NCBI RefSeq assembly: GCF_042679085.1
Contig: NZ_JBHTLQ010000005.1
Coordinates: forward strand, 1 to 64,000
Origin: Phenylobacterium conjunctum
Lineage (GTDB): Bacteria; Pseudomonadota; Alphaproteobacteria; Caulobacterales; Caulobacteraceae
Reading direction: 5' to 3'
Length of the DNA: 64,000 nt
The translations under genes were made by a program, and so were the position numbers. The notes under the pieces were generated by a model that was given only the letters and a program-made list of their open reading frames with translations, did no database searches and had not been told where the DNA came from. Every line of letters begins with the position of its first letter. The stretch's first letter is position 1. Below, one piece after another: positions 30,982-39,900 of this stretch.

Positions 30982-33900
30982 ATGGGCATTTCGGCTCTCT
31001 CAGCGGCGCAGATCAGCGCGCTGTCGACCAGCACCATCCAGGCCCTGTCGACCACCGACATCCAGGCGCTCAGCAGCACCCAGATCGCTGCGATCAACAC
31101 CAGCGGCATCGGGGTTCTCGACGCCACCCAGCTGGGGGCGCTCTCGTCGACCCAGGTCCGGGGGCTCACCACCACCCAGATCTCCTACCTTTCTGACAGC
31201 GTCTCCTTCTCCTCCAACCAGCTGATGGTGCTGAACGGCGCCCAGCTGAACGCCCTGTCGACCACCCAGATCGCCGGCCTGGACGCCACCGAGATCGGCG
31301 TCCTGTCCTCGACCCAGCTTTCCGGCCTGTCGGCCACCCACGTCTCCGACCTCACCGCCACCCAGGTCGGCAGCCTGTCGACCACCCAGGTCCGGGGTCT
31401 GACCAGCACCCAGCTGGCCGGCCTGAGCACCACGGACATCGGCGAATTGTCGTCCACCCAGGTCTCGGCGTTCAGCACGTCGCAGATCTCGGCCCTGTCC
31501 GTCACCAATGTGGGCGCGCTGTCGACCACCCAGATCGGCGGGCTCAGCTCCACCCAGATCGGCGCCCTGTCGGTCGCCAAGTTGTCCGCCTTCGACGCCA
31601 CCCAGATGGGCGCGCTGTCGACGACCCAGATCAGCGGCCTGACCTCGACCCAGCTCAACGGCCTGTCGACCACCGACTTCGGCGAACTGACCTCGACCCA
31701 GATCGGCGGCCTGACCTCGACCCAGCTGGGCGCGCTGTCGGCGACCAACTTCTCCAGCCTGGACGCCACGACGGTCGGCGCCCTGACCGAGACCCAGATC
31801 CGCGGCGTCACCGCCACCCAGATGCGGGCCCTGTCGACGACCGACATCGGCGAGCTGTCGTCGACCCAGGTGGGCGTGCTGTCCTCGACCCAGGTGGCCT
31901 CGCTGTCGGCGACCAACTTCTCGGCCCTGGACGCCACCCAGGTCGGCGCCCTGTCCACCACCCAGCTGCGCGGCGTCACCAGCGACCAGATGCGGGGGCT
32001 GAACACCACCGACATCGGCGAACTGAACTCGACCCAGGTCGGCGCCCTGGCCACGACCCAGCTGGCCGCCCTGTCGGCGACCAACGTCTCGGCGCTCGAC
32101 GCCACCCAGGTCGGCGCCCTGTCGACGACCCAGGTCCGGGCCCTGACCACGACCCAGCTTGGCGGTCTTTCGACCACCGATGTCGGGGAGATGTCCTCGA
32201 CCCAGGTGGGCGCCCTGGCGACGACCCAGCTGGCGGCGCTCAGCACCACCAACATCTCGGCCCTGTCGACCACCCAGCTCGGCGCCCTGACCCCGACCCA
32301 GATCAGCGCCCTGTCGGCGACGGCGGTTTCCGGGCTCGACGCCACACAGGTCGGCGCGCTCACCACCACCCAGATCGGCGGGCTGACCGGCACCCAGCTG
32401 CGCGCCCTCTCCACCACCGACTTCGGCGAACTCTCCACCACCCAGCTCGGCGCGCTGACCGCGACCCAGCTGTCGTCCCTGTCGGCCACCAATGTCTCGG
32501 CGCTGGATGCGACGACCGTCGGCAATCTCTCGACCACCCAGGTCCGCGGCCTGACCACCACCCAGCTGGCGGGCCTGTCGACCACCGACATCGGCGAGCT
32601 GTCCTCGACCCAGGTGGGCGCCCTGGCGCCGACCCAGCTCGCAGCGCTGAGCGCCACCAACATCTCCGCCCTGGACGCGACCCAGGTCGGCGCGCTCTCG
32701 ACCACCCAGGTGCGCGCCCTGACCGCGGACCAGATGCGCGGCCTGTCGACCACCGACATCGGCGAGCTCAGCTCGACCCAGGTCGGCGCCCTGGCCACCA
32801 CCCAGGTGGCGGCGCTCAGCGCCACCAATGTCTCGGCCCTGGATGGGACTCAGGTCGGCGCCCTGTCGGCGACCCAGGTCCGCGCCCTGACCTCGACCCA
32901 GCTCGGCGGCCTGTCGACCACCGACATCGGCGAACTGTCCTCGACCCAGGTGGGCAGCCTGGCGACGACCCAGCTGTCGGCCCTGTCGACCACCAATATC
33001 GGCGCGCTCTCGACCACCCAGTTGGGCGGCCTGACCTCGACCCAGCTCGGCGGCCTGACCGCCACGGCCCTGTCCACCCTCGATGAGACCCAGGTCGGCG
33101 CCCTGACGACCACCCAGGTGGGTGGGCTGACGACCACCCAGCTGCGGGCGCTGTCGACCACTGACTTTGCTGAACTGTCCGCGACCCAGATCGGCGCCCT
33201 GACCTCGACCCAATTGGGCGCCCTGTCGGCGACCAATCTGTCGTCGCTCGACGCCACCACCACCGGCGCCCTGACGACCACCCAGCTGCGGGGCCTCACT
33301 ACCACCCAGATGGCCGGGCTCTCGACCACGGACGTGGGTGAGCTGACCTCGACCCAGATTGGTTCGCTGGCCTCGACCCAGCTCGGCGCCCTGACGGCGA
33401 CGGCTCTGTCGGCCCTCGACGCGACCCAGGTCGGCGCGCTCTCCACGACCCAGCTGCGTGGCCTGACCACCACCCAGGTGGCTGGCCTCTCGACCACCGA
33501 TATCGGCGAGTTGTCCTCGACCCAGATCGGCAGCCTGGCGACGACGCAGCTGGCGGCCCTGTCCTCCACCAATGTCTCGGCCCTGGACGCCACCCAGGTG
33601 GGCACGCTGAGCGCCACACAGGTCCGGGCCCTGACCAGCACCCAGCTGGGCGGCCTCTCGACCACCGACATCGGCGAACTGAGCTCCACTCAGGTGGGCG
33701 CCCTGACGGCGACCCAACTCGGCGCCCTGTCTACGACCAATATCGGCGCCCTCAGCACCACCCAGATCGGCGGCCTGACCTCGACCCAACTGGGCGCCCT
33801 GAGCGCCACCGCCTTGTCGACCCTGGACGCCACTCAGGTCGGCGCCCTGAGCACGACCCAGGTGGGTGGCCTGACCTCGACCCAGCTTCGCGGCCTGTCG

Positions 33901-36900
33901 ACCACCGACTTCGGCGACCTGACCACCACCCAGGTTGGCAGCCTGAGCGCCACCCAACTCGGCGCCCTGTCGACCACCAACCTGTCGGCCCTCGACGCCA
34001 CCACCATGGGCGGCCTGACGGCCACCCAGCTGCGCGGCCTGACCACGACGCAGATGGCTGGACTCAGCACCACCGACATCGGGGAACTGTCCTCGACCCA
34101 GGTCGGCGGTCTCGCCACGACGCAACTCGCGGCCCTGACCTCGACCAATGTCTCGGCGCTCGACGCGACCCAGATCGGCGCGCTCAGCACGACGCAGGTG
34201 AGGGCGCTGACGACCACCCAACTCGGCGGTCTCTCCACCACCGATATCGGTGAACTCAGCTCGACCCAGGTCGGCGCCCTGGCGACGACCCAGATCGCGG
34301 CCCTGTCGACCACCAACATCGGCGCCCTGTCGACCACTCAGATCGGCGGCCTGACGCCGACCCAGATCTCGGCCCTATCGGCGACCGCCGTGACAGGCCT
34401 GGACGCCACCCAGGTCGGTGCGCTCAGCACCACCCAGATCGGCGGCCTGACCGGCACCCAACTGCGCGCCCTGACCACCACCGACTTCGGCGAGCTGAGC
34501 ACGACCCAGCTTGGCGCTCTGACGGCGACCCAGCTGGCCTCGCTCTCGGCCACCAATGTCTCGGCCTTGGACGCCACCACGGTCGGCAATCTCTCGACCA
34601 CCCAGGTCCGCGGCCTCACCACGACCCAGCTGGCCGGCCTGAGCACCACCGACGTCGGCGAACTGTCTTCGACCCAGGTCGGGGCCCTGACCCAGACCCA
34701 GTTGGGCGCTCTGACTCCGACCGCTCTGTCGGCCCTGGACGCCACCCAAGTCGGCGCTCTGTCGACCACGCAGCTGCGTGGCCTGACCACCACCCAGGTG
34801 GCTGGCCTGTCCACCACCGACATCGGCGAACTGTCCTCGACCCAGATCGGCAGCCTGGCCACGACGCAACTGGCGGCTCTGAACTCGACCAACGTCTCGG
34901 CGCTCGACGCCACCCAGGTCGGCACGCTGAACGCCACCCAGGTCCGGGCCCTGACCAGCACCCAACTGGGCGGCCTGTCGACCACCGATATCGGCGAACT
35001 CAGCTCGACCCAGGTCGGGGCGTTGACCCAGACCCAGCTGGCGGCGCTCAGCACCACCAACATCGGCGCGCTCAGCACGACCCAGCTGGGCGGTCTGACC
35101 TCGACCCAGGTCGGCGGCCTGACCAACACGGCGCTGTCGGCCCTCGACGCGACCCAGGTCGGCGCCCTGACGACGACCCAGGTCGGTGGCCTGACCAGCA
35201 CCCAGGTCCGCGCGCTCTCGACCACGGACTTTGGCGAACTGTCGACCACCCAGGTGGGCGCCCTGTCGGCGGCCCAGCTCGGCGCCCTGTCGACCACCAA
35301 CCTCTCGGCCCTCGACGCCACCACCATGGGCGGCCTGACGGCGACCCAGCTGCGTGGTCTGACGACGACGCAAATGGCGGGGCTCAGCACCACCGACATC
35401 GGCGAGCTGTCCTCGACCCAGATCGGCGGTCTCGCCACGACCCAGTTGGCGGCGCTCACCGCGACCAACGTCTCGGCCCTGGATGCGACCCAGGTCGGCG
35501 CGCTCTCGACCACCCAGGTCCGCGCCCTGACCACTACCCAGCTCGGCGGTCTGTCGACCACCGACATCGGTGAACTCAGCTCGACCCAGGTTGGCGCTTT
35601 GGCCACCACCCAGATTGCGGCGCTCAGCACCACCAACATCGGCGCGCTGTCGACCACCCAGATCGGCGGCCTGACCCCGACCCAGATCTCGGCCCTGTCG
35701 GCGACCGCTGTCACCGGCCTAGACGCGACCCAAGTGGGCGCGCTCAGCACCACCCAGATCGGCGGCCTGACCGGCACCCAGCTGCGGGCCCTGACCACCA
35801 CCGACTTTGGTGAACTGAGCACGACCCAACTCGGCGCCCTCAGCGCGACCCAGCTGGCCTCGCTGTCGGCCACCAATGTCTCGGCCTTGGACGCCACCAC
35901 GGTCGGCAATCTGTCGACCACCCAGGTCCGCGGCCTGACCACGACCCAGCTCGCCGGCCTGAGCACCACCGACGTCGGCGAACTGTCTTCGACCCAGGTC
36001 GGGGCCCTGACCCAGACCCAGTTGGGCGCTCTGACGCCGACCGCTTTGTCGGCCCTGGACGCTACCCAGGTGGGCGCGCTCTCGACCACGCAACTGCGTG
36101 GCCTGACCACCACCCAGGTCGCTGGCCTGTCGACCACCGACATCGGCGAACTGTCCTCGACCCAGATCGGCAGCCTGGCCACGACGCAGCTGGCGGCTCT
36201 GAACTCGACCAACGTCTCGGCGCTCGACGCCACCCAGGTCGGATCCCTGAACGCCACCCAGGTCCGGGCGCTGACTTCGACCCAGCTCGGCGGCCTGTCG
36301 ACCACGGACATCGGCGAACTCAGCTCGACCCAGGTCGGGGCGTTGACCCAGACCCAGCTGGCGGCGCTCAGCACCACTAACATCGGCGCGCTCAGCACGA
36401 CCCAGCTGGGCGGTCTGACCTCGACGCAGGTCGGCGGCCTGACCAACACGGCCCTGTCGGCCCTCGACGCCACCCAGGTCGGCGCCCTGACGACGACCCA
36501 GGTTGGCGGCCTGACCTCGACCCAGCTTCGCGCGCTCTCGACCACGGACTTTGGCGACCTGACCACCACCCAGGTTGGCAGCCTGAGCGCCACCCAACTC
36601 GGCGCCCTGTCGACCACCAACCTGTCGGCCCTCGAAGCCACCACCATGGGCGGGCTGTCGGCGACCCAGCTGCGTGGTCTGACCACGACGCAGATGGCGG
36701 GGCTCAGCACCACCGACATCGGGGAACTGTCCTCGACCCAGGTCGGCGGTCTCGCCACGACGCAACTCGCCGCCCTGACCTCGACCAACGTCTCAGCGCT
36801 CGACGCGACCCAGGTGGGCGCGCTCAGCACGACGCAGGTGAGAGCGCTGACGACCACCCAACTCGGCGGCCTCTCGACCTCCGACATCGGCGAGTTGTCC

Positions 36901-39900
36901 TCGACCCAGGTCGGCGCCCTGGCGACGACGCAGATTGCGGCGCTCAGCACCACCAACATCTCGGCCCTGTCGACCACCCAGATCGGTGGCCTGACCCCGA
37001 CCCAGATCTCGGCCCTGTCGGCCACGGCCGTCACCGGCCTCGACGCGACCCAAGTGGGGGCATTGTCGACCACCCAGATCGGCGGCCTGACCGGCACCCA
37101 GCTGCGCGCCCTGACCACCACCGACTTCGGCGAACTGAGCACGACCCAACTCGGCGCCCTCAGCGCGACCCAGCTGGCCTCGCTGTCCGCCACCAATGTC
37201 TCGGCCCTGGACGCCACGACGGTCGGCAATCTCTCGACCACCCAGGTCCGCGGCCTGACCACGACCCAGCTCGCCGGCCTGAGCACCACCGACGTTGGCG
37301 AACTGTCCTCGACCCAGGTGGGCTCGCTCACCCAGACCCAGCTCGGCGCCCTGACCGCGACCGCCCTGTCGGCCCTGGACGCCACCCAGGTGGGCGCGCT
37401 CTCGACCACGCAACTGCGTGGCCTGACCACCACCCAGGTCGCTGGCCTGTCGACCACCGACATCGGCGAACTGTCCTCGACCCAGATCGGCAGCCTGGCC
37501 ACGACGCAACTCGCGGCTCTGTCCTCCACCAACGTCTCGGCCCTCGACGCCACCCAGGTCGGCACGCTGAACGCCACCCAGGTCCGGGCCCTGACCAGCA
37601 CCCAGCTGGGCGGGCTCTCGACCACGGACATTGGCGAGCTGTCCTCCACCCAGGTCGGCGCCCTGGCCACCACCCAGCTGGCCGCGCTCTCGACGACGAA
37701 CATCGGCGCCCTGTCGACGACCCAGGTCGGTGGCCTGACCTCGACCCAGCTTGGCGCCCTGTCCGCCACGGCCCTGTCGACCCTGGACGCGACCCAGGTC
37801 GGCGCCCTGAACGCCACCCAGGTCGGCGGTCTGACGGCGACCCAGCTGCGGGCCCTGACCACGACGGACTTCGGGGACCTGACGACCACTCAGGTCGCGG
37901 GCCTCACGGCGACCCAACTCGGCGCCCTGTCGACCACCAACCTGTCGGCCCTCGACGCCACCACCATGGGCGGCCTGACGGCGACCCAGCTGCGCGGCCT
38001 GACCACCACCCAGATGGCGGGCCTGTCCACCACCGACATCGGCGAGCTGTCCTCGACCCAGATCGGCGGTCTCGCTACGACCCAGTTGGCGGCGCTCACC
38101 GCGACCAACGTCTCGGCCCTGGATGCGACCCAGGTGGGCGCGCTCTCGACCACCCAGGTCCGCGCCCTGACCACGACCCAGCTCGGGGGGCTGTCGACCA
38201 CAGACATTGGTGAACTGTCCTCGACCCAGGTCGGCGCCCTGGCGACCACCCAGATCGCGGCGCTGAGCACCACCAACATTGGCGCGCTGTCGACCACCCA
38301 GATCGGTGGCCTGACCCCGACCCAGATCTCGGCCCTGTCGGCGACCGCTGTCACCGGCCTGGACGCGACCCAAGTGGGCGCGCTCAGCACCACCCAGATC
38401 GGCGGCCTGACCGGCACCCAACTGCGCGCCCTGACCACCACTGACTTCGGCGAACTGAGCACGACCCAGCTCGGCGCCCTCAGCGCGACCCAGCTGGCTT
38501 CGCTGTCGGCCACCAACGTCTCGGCCCTCGACGCCACGACGGTCGGCAACCTCTCGACCACCCAGGTCCGCGGCCTGACCACCACCCAGCTGGCCGGTCT
38601 CTCGACCACGGACGTGGGCGAGCTCAGCTCGACCCAGGTCGGGGCCCTGACCCAGACCCAGCTGGGCGCTCTGACGCAGACCGCTCTGTCGGCCCTGGAC
38701 GCCACCCAGGTCGGCGCGCTCTCGACCACGCAACTGCGCGGCCTGACCATCACCCAGGTCGGCGGCTTGTCGACCACCGACATCGGTGAACTCAGCTCGA
38801 CCCAGATCGGCAGCCTGGCGACGACCCAGCTGGCGGCGCTCAACGCCACCAACGTCTCGGCGCTCGACGCCACCCAGGTCGGTTCTCTGAACGCCACCCA
38901 GGTGCGGGCGCTGACCAGCACTCAGCTGGGCGGCCTCTCGACCACGGATATCGGTGAACTGTCCTCGACCCAGGTCGGGGCGCTGACCTCGACCCAGCTG
39001 GCGGCCCTGTCGACCACCAATGTCGGCGCGCTTTCGACCACCCAGCTGGGCGGCCTGACCTCCACCCAGGTCGGCGGCCTGACCACCACGGCCCTGTCGA
39101 CCCTGGATGCGACCCAGGTTGGCTCGCTCTCGACGACCCAGGTCGGCGGCCTGACCGCGACCCAGCTGCGGACCCTGACCACCACCGACTTCGGCGACCT
39201 GACGGCGACCCAGGTCGGCGCCCTGAGCGCCACCCAGCTGGCGGCGCTCTCGGCCACCAACCTGTCGGCGCTTGATGCGACCACCACGGGCGCCCTGACG
39301 GTGACCCAGGTGCGGGGCCTGACCACCACCCAGATGGCCGGTCTCAGCACCACCGATATCGGTGAGCTGACCTCCACCCAGGTCGGGGCCCTGTCCTCGA
39401 CCCAGCTCGGGGCGCTGACGCCCACGGCGCTCTCGGCCCTGGACGCCACCCAGGTGGGCGCGCTCACGACAACCCAGCTGCGCGGCCTGACCACCACCCA
39501 GGTGGCGGGGATCTCGACCACCGACATCGGCGAACTGTCCTCGACCCAGATCGGCAGCCTGGCGACGACCCAGCTGGCGGCGCTCAACGCCACCAACGTC
39601 TCGGCCCTGGACGCGACCCAGGTCGGCACGCTGAACGCCACCCAGATGCGGGCCCTGACCAGCACCCAGCTCGGCGGTCTGTCGACCACTGACATCGGCG
39701 AACTCAGCTCCACCCAGGTCGGCGCCCTGACCGGCACCCAGCTGGCGGCCCTCAGCTCCACCAATGTCGGCGCGCTCTCGACCACCCAGCTGGGCGGTCT
39801 GACCTCGACCCAGGTCGGCGCCCTGACCGCGACGGCCCTGTCCACCCTGGACGCGACCCAGGTCGGCGCCCTGACCACCACCCAGGTCGGCGGCCTGACG

